A stretch of DNA of 64,000 bases from Pseudomonadales bacterium (GCA_028285415.1 JANQPF010000001.1:62001-126000), one strand, 5' to 3'. Counted from the first letter of the stretch, positions 36,349 to 46,370 are shown. The notes: a model not told the origin generated them from the sequence alone. A program made the numbers and translations.

Positions 36349-39113
36349 TTCAGCTCTGCGAGCTGATTTTCGAGGGTCGCCACGCGCTCTTCGAGATCCG
36401 CCCGCTTCGCACGCTCCTTGTCGACCACTTCCACCGGTGCTTTGCTCACGAAGCTCTCGTTGCCGAGCTTCTTATCGATCCGCTCCAGATCTTTGCGCAG
36501 CTGCTCGAGCTGCTTGTCGAGCCGTGCGGTTTCCGCCGCGACGTCAATCAAACCAGCCAGCGGCACCATCACTTTCAGATCCCCGACCAGGCTCAACGCA
36601 TGCGCCGGGACCTCGCTGCCTGCCTCGAGCCAGTTGATTGCGGTTACGTTTGCCAGACGTTTCAACATAGGCGCCATCGCCGTGGCGCGCTCGCGGTCGG
36701 CATCGTCGCCGCCGTCCAGCAGCACGTCCAGCTCCTGATTGGGTTTCAAGTTCGCTTCGCCGCGGATATTGCGGATGCCCGTGATGACCGCCTTCAGCCA
36801 CTCGACCTGCACCTCGGCTTGTTCATCAGCCTGAAATTCACGCTGCTCCGGGTACGCCTGCAGCATGATGGTGTCCTTGTTGCGGCCAAGCTTCTCGGCA
36901 ACCGGATGCCAGATCGTCTCCGTGATGAACGGCATGACCGGATGAGTGATGCGCAGCAGCGCTTCGAGGACTTCGAGCAGCGTCAGGCGGATGCCTTGCT
37001 TCTCGGCAGCGCTCAGGTTCGCGTCCCAGAGCAGGGGCTTTGCGAGCTCCACGTACCAGTCGCAGTATTCGCGCCATGCGAAGTCGTATATGCGGGCGGC
37101 GAAGATGTCGAAACGGTACGTATCGAGGGCGTATTCCACGTCCTTGATGAGCGTATGCAGCTTGCTGCGCAGCCAGCGGTCTATGAGCGTCAGCTCGCGC
37201 GCGGCGCTTGGATCGAAGTCTTCGGTGTTCATGAACGCAAACTTGGATGCGTTCCAAAGCTTGTTGCAAAAGTTGCGGTAACCTTCGATACGATTGAGGT
37301 CGAACCGCACGTCGCGACCGGTGGTTGCAAGCGCGCAGAAGGTGAAGCGCAGCGCATCGGTGCCGTAGGCGGGGATGCCATCGGGGAAATCTTTCCGCGT
37401 CGCCTTTTCGATGCGCGGTGCAAGCTGCGGTTGCGTGAGATTGGTGGTGCGCTTCGTCACGAGGCTGTCGAGATCGATGCCGTCGATGAAATCGAGCGGA
37501 TCGAGGCCGTTGCCGCGCGTCTTCGACATCTTGTGGCCCTCCGCGTCTTTCACCAGCCCGTGCACGTAGACCGTGTTGAACGGGATCTTGCCGGTGAAGT
37601 GCAGCGTCATCATGATCATCCGCGCCACCCAGAAGAAGATGATGTCATGACCAGTAATCAGGGTATTGGAAGGCAGGAACTGTTCGAGCTCCGGCGTCTC
37701 CTCCGGCCAGCCGAGGGTGGCGAACGGCCATAGCGCCGAGGAGAACCAGGTTTCCAGGACGTCGGGATCCTGGGTCAGGGTGACACCCGCATCCAGATTG
37801 TATTTCACCCGTGCGGCGGCTTCGTCAGCCGCAACGTAGACGTTGCCGGCGTCGTCGTAAAACGCGGGGATCTGGTGCCCCCACCACTGCTGGCGGCTGA
37901 TACACCAATCCTGGATGTCGCGCATCCAGGCGAAGTACGTGTTTTCGTACTGCTTCGGTACAAACTGGATGTCACCGTTTTCGACCGCCGCAATCGCCGG
38001 TTCCGCCAGCGGACCAATTTTGACGAACCACTGATCGGTCAGGAGCGGCTCGATGATGGCATCGGAACGGTCGCCGCGCGGCACCATCAGTTTATGGTCT
38101 TTGACTTCACCGAGGAGGCCAAGGCCGTCGAGATCGGCAACCACCGCTTTGCGTGCATCTTCCCGCGTCAGGCCCCGGTACTTTTCCGGCGCGTTGTCGT
38201 TGATGCTGGCTTCGGCAGTGAAGATGTTGATCAACGGCAGGTCGTGGCGCGCACCAACTTCGTTGTCGTTGAAGTCGTGGGCGGGCGTAATTTTCACGCA
38301 GCCCGTGCCGAACTCGCGGTCGACGTACTCGTCCGCGATGATGGGGATGCGGCGATCGACCAGGGGCAGATTGACAAAACCGCCGACCAGGTGCGCATAG
38401 CGCTCGTCATCGGGATGCACGGCAACGGCGGTATCACCCAGCATGGTTTCCGGGCGCGTCGTCGCGACGGTGAGATGTGTTGTCCCGTCACCGGTTTGCA
38501 GACCGTCGAGCAGCGGGTAGTGAAAATGCCAGAGGTGTCCCTGTTCCTCGTTGTTCTCGACTTCGAGATCGGATATCGCGGTACCGAGCGCCGGATCCCA
38601 GTTGACGAGCCGGCTGCCTTTGTAGATGAGCCCTTCATCGTAGAGGCGCTCGAATACCGTCAGCACCGCTTCGGCGTAGCCGTCGTCCATGGTGAACCGG
38701 TCGCGGCTCCAGTCGAGGCTGCCGCCCATCCGGCGGATCTGGCGGGCAATGGTCCCGCCGGACTGCTCCCGCCACTCCCAGACTTTCTCGATGAAGTCGT
38801 CACGTCCGAGTTCGTGACGCGTCTTGCCTGCTTCGGCGAGCTGGCGTTCCACCAGCATCTGGGTGGCGATGCCTGCGTGGTCGGTGCCCATCTGCCAGAG
38901 CGTGCGGCAGCCTTTCATGCGCTTGTAGCGCACGAGCGTGTCCATGAGCGTCTGGTTGAACGCATGGCCCATGTGCAGCGTGCCGGTTACGTTCGGCGGC
39001 GGAATCAGAATGCAGTAGCCGGGCCCATTGCCGCTCGGTGCAAAGTAGTCTGCCGTCTCCCACTCTTCGTAGAGAGGTGTTTCTATGGCGTGTGGATCGA
39101 AACTGCTATCCAT
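36336..39113 (-). CDS. valS: Valine--tRNA ligase
   Basis: Class I aminoacyl-tRNA synthetase of 925 residues that charges tRNA-Val. The HIGH motif appears as [10 protein letters not shown] near residue 45, KMSKS as [11 protein letters not shown] near residue 525. The editing domain ([22 protein letters not shown]) and the C-terminal coiled coil that ends the protein are present. The start ATG 39113 overlaps the preceding acidic-protein gene by 8 bases. It is the last gene of a pepA-holC-(acidic protein)-valS unit, which matches the order in Pseudomonas. Confidence 0.97.
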   Translation of the reverse strand: MDSSFDPHAIETPLYEEWETADYFAPSGNGPGYCILIPPPNVTGTLHMGHAFNQTLMDTLVRYKRMKGCRTLWQMGTDHAGIATQMLVERQLAEAGKTRHELGRDDFIEKVWEWREQSGGTIARQIRRMGGSLDWSRDRFTMDDGYAEAVLTVFERLYDEGLIYKGSRLVNWDPALGTAISDLEVENNEEQGHLWHFHYPLLDGLQTGDGTTHLTVATTRPETMLGDTAVAVHPDDERYAHLVGGFVNLPLVDRRIPIIADEYVDREFGTGCVKITPAHDFNDNEVGARHDLPLINIFTAEASINDNAPEKYRGLTREDARKAVVADLDGLGLLGEVKDHKLMVPRGDRSDAIIEPLLTDQWFVKIGPLAEPAIAAVENGDIQFVPKQYENTYFAWMRDIQDWCISRQQWWGHQIPAFYDDAGNVYVAADEAAARVKYNLDAGVTLTQDPDVLETWFSSALWPFATLGWPEETPELEQFLPSNTLITGHDIIFFWVARMIMMTLHFTGKIPFNTVYVHGLVKDAEGHKMSKTRGNGLDPLDFIDGIDLDSLVTKRTTNLTQPQLAPRIEKATRKDFPDGIPAYGTDALRFTFCALATTGRDVRFDLNRIEGYRNFCNKLWNASKFAFMNTEDFDPSAARELTLIDRWLRSKLHTLIKDVEYALDTYRFDIFAARIYDFAWREYCDWYVELAKPLLWDANLSAAEKQGIRLTLLEVLEALLRITHPVMPFITETIWHPVAEKLGRNKDTIMLQAYPEQREFQADEQAEVQVEWLKAVITGIRNIRGEANLKPNQELDVLLDGGDDADRERATAMAPMLKRLANVTAINWLEAGSEVPAHALSLVGDLKVMVPLAGLIDVAAETARLDKQLEQLRKDLERIDKKLGNESFVSKAPVEVVDKERAKRADLEERVATLENQLAELKALE

Positions 39114-39609
39114 GAGTCTCTCGGTCTGAATCGGGAAGATTGAATTTCTGCCGCATGTGGCTCAGGAGCTCCTCCGAAAGCTCAGCGACGATCCGTTCGC
39201 GCAGCAGCCCGATGTTGGCCTGCAGGGTGTCCGCAAGCCACGCTTTGACGCTGCGATCGATCCGCACTTTCAACGCCGCAGCGAGATTGTCGGTATCTTC
39301 CGGCAGCCAGTCCTGGCTGTTCTGTTCGATGTTGGCCCGCGCCTCGGCGAAAAGCTGGTCCACCGAGTCCTGCCAGGCATCGCCCAGGAGCGCCTTGAAC
39401 GTATCGTCCGCCATCCCTCGGGCTGCGGCCGGTTCTTCGACCGCTTCGTCGACCGTATCATCCAGGAGCGGCACGTCGGCCGCATCCTCAGCGTCGAGTG
39501 TAGGCACCGCTTCTTCCTCGTCGAGGAGATCTTTGATGGATTCCAGATCGTCCAGCAGCTCGTCGGATTCACCTTCCGCACGCGGTGTCGTGTCGTTGTC
39601 ACCGTTCAT
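39106..39609 (-). CDS. Conserved acidic hypothetical protein between holC and valS
   Basis: 167 residues, strongly acidic in the first 60 ([19 protein letters not shown]), then a helical region ([20 protein letters not shown] and on) ending [14 protein letters not shown]. Proteins of this type occupy the same spot in other gammaproteobacteria and are sometimes labelled as chi-subunit related. The role is unknown. The start overlaps the holC stop by 4 bases and the end overlaps valS by 8, so it is clearly expressed within the operon. Confidence 0.8.
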   Translation of the reverse strand: MNGDNDTTPRAEGESDELLDDLESIKDLLDEEEAVPTLDAEDAADVPLLDDTVDEAVEEPAAARGMADDTFKALLGDAWQDSVDQLFAEARANIEQNSQDWLPEDTDNLAAALKVRIDRSVKAWLADTLQANIGLLRERIVAELSEELLSHMRQKFNLPDSDRETHG

Positions 39610-40043
39610 GCTTTCGCTTCCCAGTCTTTGAGTTCGTGATGGTGCAACGGATACCCTCTGTCCCGATAGTACTTGTATCGACTGCGCCCCAGGTCGCGTG
39701 TCTCGCCGACGATGATCTCTGCCACCCGATCGAAACGGCCAAAGAAGCTGGGGATGTCGTCAGCGAGGTTGATCAAAAGGCCTTCCTCGTGATGCGGCGG
39801 TGCATGGCCGATGTGAATGGGACTTTTCGGCTCTGCGTCGGGGCTGGCAATCTCATGCGGCAGGAATCGATGACGGGGGTAGTCCCACATCAGCTCGTCG
39901 AGATGCTCTGCGGCCGCTCCGTCCGTGACATGCATGTGCACGGGTTGCCCGTTGCCGAAGGCCTTCAGCCCGAGGCGGCAGGCGAAGCGCATGCACGCAT
40001 CGCGCGCTTCGTCTTCCAGGATGTAGAAATCGATCCGCGTCAT
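39606..40043 (-). CDS. holC: DNA polymerase III chi subunit
   Basis: 145 residues, normal for HolC. The start RIDFYILEDEARDACMRFACRLGLKA and the later LLINLADDIPSFFGRFDRVAEII match the family closely. Chi links the clamp loader, through psi, to single-stranded DNA-binding protein. The ATG overlaps the pepA stop (TGATG), the usual arrangement. The likely psi gene is at 7740. Confidence 0.95.
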   Translation of the reverse strand: MTRIDFYILEDEARDACMRFACRLGLKAFGNGQPVHMHVTDGAAAEHLDELMWDYPRHRFLPHEIASPDAEPKSPIHIGHAPPHHEEGLLINLADDIPSFFGRFDRVAEIIVGETRDLGRSRYKYYRDRGYPLHHHELKDWEAKA

Positions 40044-41494
40044 CAGCCCGCGCTGCCGCTCTCCCGGCAGAGGTAGGAGAAGAGGAGCGGCACCGGACGG
40101 CCTGTTGCACCTTTGCGCGGACCGCCCTGGAACGCACTGCCGGCAACGTCCATGTGCGCCCAGTCGGTGCCTTCCACAAATCGCGATAGAAAGCAGGCTG
40201 CCGTCACGCTGCCGGCGTCGCGTCCACCGATGTTTGCGACGTCCGCAAAGTTACTGCGCAGCTGGGACTGATACTCATCCCAGAGCGGCATGCGCCAGGC
40301 TTTGTCGCCGCTGTCATCGCCGGCGCGAAGCAGCGCATCGGCCAGGCCGTCGTCATTGGCGTACACGGCGCTGGCGTGGGAACCGAGCGCGACGATGCAG
40401 GCGCCGGTAAGCGTCGCAACGTCGATGATGGTTCTGGGCTTGAACGTCTGCGCGTGGGTAAGCGCATCACACAGCACCAAGCGCCCTTCGGCGTCCGTGT
40501 TGAGAATCTCAATCGTTTTGCCGGAGGAAGAGGTCACAATGTCACCGGGGCGGGTCGCGTCGCCGCTTGGCATGTTTTCAGCGGCCGCCACGATCGTGAC
40601 CATGTTGAGGGCAAGGCCTGCCTCTATGGCCGCCTTGGTGGCGCCGAGGACGGCAGCTGCCCCGCACATGTCGAACTTCATCTCGTCCATCGCTGCGGGC
40701 GGTTTCAACGAGATGCCGCCGGTGTCGAACGTGATGCCTTTGCCGACCAGCGCCACCGGTGCCTCGCCGCGCTTGCCGCCGTTGTAGCGCACGATGATCA
40801 TGTGGCCCGGGGTATCGCTACCCTGAGAAACGGCCAGAAACGCCCCCATGCCGAGCTCGCGCATTTTTTTCTCGTCGAGCTGGCTCACGCTGACTTTGGG
40901 GTGGCGTCCGAGCTTGCGTGCCTCTCGCAGCAGATAGCCCGGGTTACATACGTTCGGCGGCTCGTTACCGAGATCGCGAGTAAGCGCAAGGCCCGCGTCC
41001 AGAGCATTTCCCAGCTTGACCGCGGTACTCGCGGCTTTCCGCTCGTCAACATGTAAACGCACGCCTGCCAGGCTGGGCGGGGCTGCAGGCTTGGATTTGT
41101 GTCGCTCGTAGCGGTAAGCGTGTTGGCTGAGCGCATGCATGATCGTGCGCAGTTTCCAATCAGTCCGCTTGCCGTTGACCCGTGTTTCCAGGGCCACAAC
41201 GGCGGCTTTGATGGGCAGTTTCAGGAGCGCCTGTGCAGCGGCAGCAGCCATCTTGCGAAATTCGTCCGCGTTTTTACGCTCGTCGGCCCCGCCGACAATC
41301 AACAGGCGCGCAAGAGCGCCGCTCAGATGGACGCAAAGCGTCTCTTCCGCTTTGTCCTTGAAATCCTGTGTGGCACGAGAAAAGATGTCGCGCTGGCCGA
41401 GGGCGCGCGCAACGCGTTCGCCGGTTTTGCGTGAGACGACCAGGCACGGAGTGCGCAGAGACGGGAGTGCTCCGTCAGTGAGGCTGTATTTCAT
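40043..41494 (-). CDS. pepA: Leucyl aminopeptidase (M17)
   Basis: 483 residues. The dinuclear metal site is built from GKGITFDTGGISLKP, the following MKFDMCGAA, and NTDAEGRLVL, all present. It removes N-terminal residues from peptides; in E. coli PepA also binds DNA (Xer recombination, carAB). I chose ATG 41494 (MKYSLTDGALPS), which matches family starts; the longer frame would run into the lptF promoter region. It is divergent from lptF. Confidence 0.95.
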   Translation of the reverse strand: MKYSLTDGALPSLRTPCLVVSRKTGERVARALGQRDIFSRATQDFKDKAEETLCVHLSGALARLLIVGGADERKNADEFRKMAAAAAQALLKLPIKAAVVALETRVNGKRTDWKLRTIMHALSQHAYRYERHKSKPAAPPSLAGVRLHVDERKAASTAVKLGNALDAGLALTRDLGNEPPNVCNPGYLLREARKLGRHPKVSVSQLDEKKMRELGMGAFLAVSQGSDTPGHMIIVRYNGGKRGEAPVALVGKGITFDTGGISLKPPAAMDEMKFDMCGAAAVLGATKAAIEAGLALNMVTIVAAAENMPSGDATRPGDIVTSSSGKTIEILNTDAEGRLVLCDALTHAQTFKPRTIIDVATLTGACIVALGSHASAVYANDDGLADALLRAGDDSGDKAWRMPLWDEYQSQLRSNFADVANIGGRDAGSVTAACFLSRFVEGTDWAHMDVAGSAFQGGPRKGATGRPVPLLFSYLCRESGSAG

Positions 41495-41571
41495 GTTTAT
41501 TGCTGCCGAAAGTGGAAATCGAGACGGTGTTATAAAGTGCGCCATTCTAAGTTAAATCGCGATCCCGGCAT
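41495..41571. promoter_or_regulatory. Divergent promoter region pepA/lptF
   Basis: 77 bases. A TATAA core at 41531-41535 reads as TTATAAA on the plus strand and TTATAAC on the minus strand. On the minus strand TTTAAC lies 16 bases ahead of TATAAC and would serve pepA. No clear -35 is visible for lptF. Confidence 0.35.
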
Positions 41572-42639
41572 ATGTCTGTAGCGCTGAGATACGTCAACAG
41601 AGAGCTCCTGGCGATTTTTTTCGTGACGCTGGTGCTGCTGCTGCTGGTTGCGGTTGGCGGTCGGTTCATCGGCTATCTGCAGGAAGCCGCCATGGGCAAG
41701 TTCACGGGCAGCACGGTGCTCATGATCATGGGCCTCAGGTTGTCCGAATTCGTGCAGATTGTGGCCCCCTTTGCCGCCTACATTGCCGTTCTGCTCACTT
41801 TCAGCCGCCTGCATGCCGATCAGGAAATGGTGGTTCTGCAGGGTGCCGGGTCCAGCACGCTGCAGCTGCTGCGCTGGGCCAGCGTTACGCTGGTCAGCGT
41901 GACCGTTTTTGTTGTGCTGCTGGCGTGGTTCATCACCCCCCTGAGTCAACGGGCGCTGGTTGAGTTCATGACAGAGCAGCGTGCCGAAACGGAGTTCGAA
42001 ACCGTCAATCCCGGCACCTTTCACATCTACGATCGCGGTAGACGGGTCACGTACAGCGGTGAAATGTCGGACGACCGGCGCGTGCTCATGAACGTTTTCA
42101 TGGAACAACGTCTGGAAGACGGCCGGCGGATCACGGTATGGGCGGAGAGCGGCCGTCAGGAACTCGATCCGGACAGCGGCTCGAGCTTTCTGGTGCTGTC
42201 CAACGGACGGCGCTATGAAGGCATGCCCGGAGCGGCGGACTTTCGCGTCATGTCGTTTGACGAGCTCAGCCAGCGGCTCGAGACCATTCACGATGGTCAA
42301 CGCGCGTTCGAGGCAGAGGCGTTACCTTTTGCAGAGCTTGGCGGGGATGCGGAAGGTCGCGCGGAGTGGCACTGGCGGGTGGCGGCACCGCTGTTCACGC
42401 TCATTGGCGGAATGCTCGGGGTTGGTGTCAGCCGGGTGAAACCTCGACAAGGACGGTTCGCCAAGGTGGTGCCCGGGATGCTCCTCATGTTGCTCTACTA
42501 CCTGGCGTTGATGCTCAACCGCAGCGCGCTGGCGGAGGGACAGCTGCCCTCGCAGCTTGGGCTGTGGCTCGTGCACGCCGTGTTTCTCGGTATAGCGGTG
42601 TTCCTCTTGAAGCGCGTTGCGTTGCCGGTCAAAGCCTGA
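41572..42639 (+). CDS. lptF: LPS export ABC transporter permease LptF
   Basis: 355-residue inner-membrane permease that, with LptG and LptB2, extracts lipopolysaccharide and feeds it to LptC. Three hydrophobic segments flank residues 10-120, a periplasmic beta-jellyroll-like domain spans about 125-255 (NPGTFHIYDRGRRVTYSGE), and three further segments end the protein. The start MSVALRYVNRELLAIFFVTLVLLL is typical. Oddity: lptG, normally the next gene, is absent; a tandem repeat and an opposing RDD gene follow. Confidence 0.94.
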   Translation: MSVALRYVNRELLAIFFVTLVLLLLVAVGGRFIGYLQEAAMGKFTGSTVLMIMGLRLSEFVQIVAPFAAYIAVLLTFSRLHADQEMVVLQGAGSSTLQLLRWASVTLVSVTVFVVLLAWFITPLSQRALVEFMTEQRAETEFETVNPGTFHIYDRGRRVTYSGEMSDDRRVLMNVFMEQRLEDGRRITVWAESGRQELDPDSGSSFLVLSNGRRYEGMPGAADFRVMSFDELSQRLETIHDGQRAFEAEALPFAELGGDAEGRAEWHWRVAAPLFTLIGGMLGVGVSRVKPRQGRFAKVVPGMLLMLLYYLALMLNRSALAEGQLPSQLGLWLVHAVFLGIAVFLLKRVALPVKA

Positions 42640-42740
42640 CGCTCAAGGCTGTTTCTTAAGACGCTCAAGGCTGTTTTTTTGAGAGGCTCAAGGCTGTTTT
42701 TGAGACGCTCAAGGCTGTTTTTGAGACGCTCAGGGCTGTT
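42637..42740. repeat. Five tandem copies of a ~21-base unit between lptF and the RDD gene
   Basis: The unit GACGCTCAAGGCTGTTTTTGA occurs five times head to tail with small changes, starting on the lptF stop codon and running into the last codons of the opposing RDD gene. On the minus strand each unit reads as the RDD tail (Lys, Gln, Pro, stop), so it looks like slippage duplication of that gene's 3' end. No spacers, so not CRISPR. Confidence 0.85.
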
Positions 42741-43161
42741 TCGGGAGGTGCACAACCATGGTGCCGCTCAGACGGTCGTGCCAGGTCTGACGGTTGTCGT
42801 CAACATAAAACCAGAGATACCCCATGCCAAGGCTGGCGAATGACAAAGGTGCCGTCAGCAGGCGCACCGCAATCTGGCGCCAGGAGGGTGGCTGCCCGTC
42901 CGTGTCCAGGAGATGAATGCGCCAGGCAGTCATGCCCAGCGTCTGGCCGCCACGCGACCAGGAAATGGCGTAGAAACCCGCCCAGGTGGTGACAATCAGC
43001 GCGCGCGAGGTCCAGGGGCCCACGCCGTCCAGAGCGACGACAAATGGCGCCAGCACCGCAAACACGAGGGCCGTCAGCAGCAGGCTGTCGTAAAGCATGG
43101 CGCCGAGGCGCCGTCCCAGACCCGCCGGGTAGCCGGTTTGCGGCGTATCAGAAGCTGGCAA
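42730..43161 (-). CDS. RDD family membrane protein
   Basis: 143 residues with the RDD hallmark GLGRRLGAMLYDSLLL (R, then D), three to four hydrophobic segments, and TLGMTAWRIHLLDTDG. RDD proteins are small membrane proteins of largely unknown role; some act as sodium/proton antiporters. The start is TTG 43161, overlapping the upstream thiolase-family stop by 14 bases. The last codons lie within the tandem repeat. In related bacteria RDD genes occur near lptFG. Confidence 0.85.
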   Translation of the reverse strand: MPASDTPQTGYPAGLGRRLGAMLYDSLLLTALVFAVLAPFVVALDGVGPWTSRALIVTTWAGFYAISWSRGGQTLGMTAWRIHLLDTDGQPPSWRQIAVRLLTAPLSFASLGMGYLWFYVDDNRQTWHDRLSGTMVVHLPKQP

Positions 43162-44605
43162 CGTGATCGGCCACTTTGACGCTGCGGCCGCAGAACTCCT
43201 GCTTGATCATGGCGCTCATGACGTCGGGATCGGTCGTCACTGCCCACGCCCGCTGGTCATCCGGCGTGCGACAGGCGACGAATGCCTTCTCCATGGCGTC
43301 GCCCGCGTAGCGCACGGTATAACCTTCCACCGTGGCGTCCCCCGCGTAGCCGATGACAACGTCGCGTTTCAGCATGGCATCTACCTGGGGTTGCAGGTCG
43401 TCGTGCTGAAAGGGCTGTGCGGGCGGCTCGGTGGAATACACGCCGAAAGCGTGTTTGGTGAGATAACCGCCGTTGGCCGTGATGAGCCCCTTGTCACCGG
43501 GTGCGGCACGCAGAAGCTCGGCCATCCGCGCTACGGAGTGCATGACATAGTTGTTGAGTGGGCCACCCGCCCAGGTGAGACCGCCGGTGACCGTCAGGGG
43601 TTGCGTGAGGTCAAGGCCCAGTTCCCGCGCGGCAACCTGTACCGCCACCGGGAAGCAGCTGTAGACGTCTACGCGATCCAGATCGCTCACTGACACCCCG
43701 GCAAGCTCCAGGCAGCGGCCGCCGGCCAGTCGGATGGCCGGCGAGGAATACAGATTGTCGCGGTTGGAGACGTACTGATGGTCGTGGGCATCGGTGCCCG
43801 CCCAGGGATACACCCATTTCTCCCGCGGTATGCCGAGGGCGGCAGCCTTGGATTCGGAGCAGAGAATGAGCGCAGCGCCCTGGTCGACGTTGTTGTTGGA
43901 GTTCATGAACTTCGGATACGGGTATGTCACCGGCCGGTTGACGGCGGAGGGCGTGCGGATTTCCTCTGCGCTCTTCGCCTCTTTGATCCACGCATGGGGA
44001 TTGTCTGCGGCGACGGCGCTGAATCCCGCCCAGAGCGCGGAGACCTGCTCGATATGTTCCTGTACGCCGAGCCCCATGTGGTGGCGCAGTGCAAGCTCAA
44101 AAATGGGATAGACGTGGATCGGCCGGCCGAGTTTGATGACCACCTCCGCCTCGTGACGCATCTCCATTTCTTCGCCCATCATGAGATCGGGCGTGCCCGG
44201 GATCTCCTGCCAGGCAAGATCAGTCTGCGCGCGTGCGGCTTTCGCCTGCGTGTTGCCACACTCCGCCCCCGTAATGATGACAATGTCCCGGCGGCCCGCC
44301 TGGATGTCCAGCACGGACTTGTTGATTGTCGTCTGGACGTAGTTGCCGCCGAACGGGGAGAGGCCGGTCTCCGCGCCGCTGCAGCCGATCGCCTCGGCGA
44401 CCGCGCGCGCGGGATTGGCGTACGGCCACATGCCGCGCACGACGCGCACCGAGTCGGCGTTCAGGAGTGCCGGACATTCAGCGTCCTCGGCTGCGAGGCG
44501 TACGGCCTCGATCATGAGGTCCAGGGGCTCGCGCGCTTCGGCCAGATCGCCGATGCGTTGTTCAACCTGGGCGACGCCAACCAGTACGGGGGTTTCAGAA
44601 GCCAT
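43148..44605 (-). CDS. Thiolase-like acetyl-CoA acetyltransferase family protein
   Basis: 485 residues of the SCP2-thiolase-like type: VLVGVAQVEQRIGD at the N-terminus, the internal thiolase fold (NKSVLDIQAGRRDIVIITGAE), then VDVYSCFPVAVQVAARELGL and GGPLNNYVMHSVARM. The usual CxS nucleophile motif of classical thiolases is not obvious; Cys residues occur in VYSCFP and EFCGRS. A C-terminal OB-like tail (residues about 405-485) is typical. No ribosome site is evident before the ATG. It lies 34 bases downstream of a classical thiolase gene on the same strand; both may act in fatty-acid or sterol-like side-chain degradation (inference). Confidence 0.82.
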   Translation of the reverse strand: MASETPVLVGVAQVEQRIGDLAEAREPLDLMIEAVRLAAEDAECPALLNADSVRVVRGMWPYANPARAVAEAIGCSGAETGLSPFGGNYVQTTINKSVLDIQAGRRDIVIITGAECGNTQAKAARAQTDLAWQEIPGTPDLMMGEEMEMRHEAEVVIKLGRPIHVYPIFELALRHHMGLGVQEHIEQVSALWAGFSAVAADNPHAWIKEAKSAEEIRTPSAVNRPVTYPYPKFMNSNNNVDQGAALILCSESKAAALGIPREKWVYPWAGTDAHDHQYVSNRDNLYSSPAIRLAGGRCLELAGVSVSDLDRVDVYSCFPVAVQVAARELGLDLTQPLTVTGGLTWAGGPLNNYVMHSVARMAELLRAAPGDKGLITANGGYLTKHAFGVYSTEPPAQPFQHDDLQPQVDAMLKRDVVIGYAGDATVEGYTVRYAGDAMEKAFVACRTPDDQRAWAVTTDPDVMSAMIKQEFCGRSVKVADHVASF

Positions 44606-44639
44606 AAAAAATCCGAAATATCAGTAAGTTAAAGGAAGA

Positions 44640-45803
44640 TTAAAGACGTTCTATGATGGTGCCGGTACCTAAGCCGCCGCCGCAGCACATGGCAATCAGC
44701 CCGTACCGGCCGTCGTTGCGCTCGAGCTCATGGAGCGCTGACGTGATGAGTCTTGCACCGGTGCTGCCGGTCGGGTGGCCGAGCGCAATGGCGCCGCCGT
44801 TGGGATTCACGCGCTCCGGGTCCGGTTGCAGCTCTTTTTCCCAGGCAATGACGACTGAGGCAAACGCTTCGTTGACTTCGAAAACGTCCACATCCTCGAC
44901 GGTCAGGCCCGCCTGGTTGAGCACTTTGCGGCTCGCCGGGATGGGCCCTTTCAGCATGGTGACGGGATCCACGCCCACCAGCGTCGAAGCCACAATTCTG
45001 GCGCGCGGCGTTAGACCGTATTGATCGACGGCGCTCTGATTGGCCAGGATGACCACGGCAGCGCCGTCGCTCACCTGTGAGCTCGAACCGGCCGTGTGGA
45101 TTTCCTGGCCCGGTACCGGATTCAGGCCGCCGAGCGCATCGAGGGAGGTTTCGCGGATGCCTTCGTCGGCAGAGACGACGTGGGTGGCGCCGGTAGGATT
45201 GCCTTCCTCGTCGAGCGTGGGTGCTTCGACCGGCGTGATTTCCCGCTCGAAGCGGTTTTCCGTGGCTGCCCGCAGCGCTCGTTCCTGGCTGCGCAGGCCA
45301 AACGCGTCGGCGTCGCCGCGCGTGATCTGATATTCCTCGGCGATCATCGCGGCACCCTGAAACTGGCTCGTCGGCTGGTAGTGCTGCGCATATGACTCAC
45401 CCATCGGCACACCGTCTTTCATGTTCGAACCGAGCGGCACACGGGTCATCATCTCGACCCCGCAACACATGACGATGTCTTCCATGCCGGAAGCCACCAT
45501 GGCCGCGCCGAGCGAAGTGGCCTGCTGGCTGGAGCCGCACTGCGAGTCTACGGTCGTGGCGGCAACTTCTTCCGGCAGACCCTGGGACAGCCACGCAATC
45601 CGCGCGATGTTGAAAGACTGCTCGCCGACCTGGGACACGCAGCCGCCGATGACCTGACCGACGTGCTCCGCGCTGATTCCGCTGCGTTCGAGCGCGGCGC
45701 GCTGCACCTGCCCGAGCAGATCCGCCGGCATGAGCCCGGCCAGCCCTTTGCCACGCTTGCCGATGGGGCTGCGCACTGCTTCGACGATGTAGACGTTTTC
45801 CAT
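44640..45803 (-). CDS. Acetyl-CoA C-acyltransferase (thiolase)
   Basis: 387-residue classical thiolase. The nucleophile Cys is in TTVDSQCGSSQQA near residue 90; the His loop is GGAIALGHPTGSTGAR; the second Cys lies in AMCCGGGLGTG; NEAFASVV is present. I chose ATG 45803 (MENVYIVEAVRSPIGKRG), with GGAGGAAG upstream; the longer frame adds 12 residues without match. Likely a steroid- or fatty-acid-degradation type enzyme (FadA5/FadI-like by overall pattern), substrate unknown. Confidence 0.9.
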   Translation of the reverse strand: MENVYIVEAVRSPIGKRGKGLAGLMPADLLGQVQRAALERSGISAEHVGQVIGGCVSQVGEQSFNIARIAWLSQGLPEEVAATTVDSQCGSSQQATSLGAAMVASGMEDIVMCCGVEMMTRVPLGSNMKDGVPMGESYAQHYQPTSQFQGAAMIAEEYQITRGDADAFGLRSQERALRAATENRFEREITPVEAPTLDEEGNPTGATHVVSADEGIRETSLDALGGLNPVPGQEIHTAGSSSQVSDGAAVVILANQSAVDQYGLTPRARIVASTLVGVDPVTMLKGPIPASRKVLNQAGLTVEDVDVFEVNEAFASVVIAWEKELQPDPERVNPNGGAIALGHPTGSTGARLITSALHELERNDGRYGLIAMCCGGGLGTGTIIERL

Positions 45804-45894
45804 GGATCTTCCTCCACCCAAAAGAGCGGAATTGTACATGATCTATGCAGTGGGGTTTTGGACGAGAGCGAGCGTGCGGATCGGTGTGGCGATC

Positions 45895-46272
45895 TCAGTC
45901 TGTGTCGGTCAGCCAGGCTTTGGCGGCGTCCAGGTCCTCGAAGCTTTTCCAGGCCATGGCCCATGTGTGAGTTGTGCCGATGAAATCCATCATCGCCACC
46001 TCAATCCTGTCGCGTAGCACAAAAGCGACCCGACCGCCGGTCTGAGATTGATTGATCCGCTCGGCAACGGGTTGATTGAGTCGCAAAAACTCCTGGTACA
46101 TGGGCATCCAGTCGCATAGCCGGAAGTCGCACAGCACGGACGAGGTTGACCGGAAGCCCGGGCTCTCGTACCAGCTCAGCAGCGGGCCCATCATGTCCGC
46201 CAGGTAGATGGTGCCACTGCACTCGAACACCTGGCACTCGAGTCTTGAATTGTAGTGCGCTGCAACGGGCAT
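45895..46272 (-). CDS. Hypothetical protein, possibly SpoIIAA/STAS-like
   Basis: 125 residues from ATG 46272; an upstream TTG at 46305 is possible. No signal peptide or membrane segment. The pattern beta strand, RSTSSVLCDFRLCDWMP, helix, then RVAFVLRDRIEVAMMDFI and a closing KSFEDLDAAKAWL resembles small SpoIIAA-like (STAS/SEC14-type) proteins. That closing sentence-like motif is common there. I do not recognise a specific function. It stands alone between the thiolase and a transglycosylase-like gene. Confidence 0.6.
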   Translation of the reverse strand: MPVAAHYNSRLECQVFECSGTIYLADMMGPLLSWYESPGFRSTSSVLCDFRLCDWMPMYQEFLRLNQPVAERINQSQTGGRVAFVLRDRIEVAMMDFIGTTHTWAMAWKSFEDLDAAKAWLTDTD

Positions 46273-46370
46273 TGGTTTGCTTCGTTCAACTGCCGGTTTC
46301 GGCAAAAACTAACAGTTAGCCGGGCGCGCGACAACGTTCACCAGATAGCAGCGCTTACCCGCACCGTCCG

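Noticed and set aside
42637-42740. CRISPR-like array
   Set aside because: Direct repeats are contiguous with no unique spacers, and no cas genes are present.
42498-42755. Small minus-strand protein made of repeated RLKNSLE
   Set aside because: It arises from reading the tandem repeat in another frame and overlaps lptF; no ribosome site or family match.
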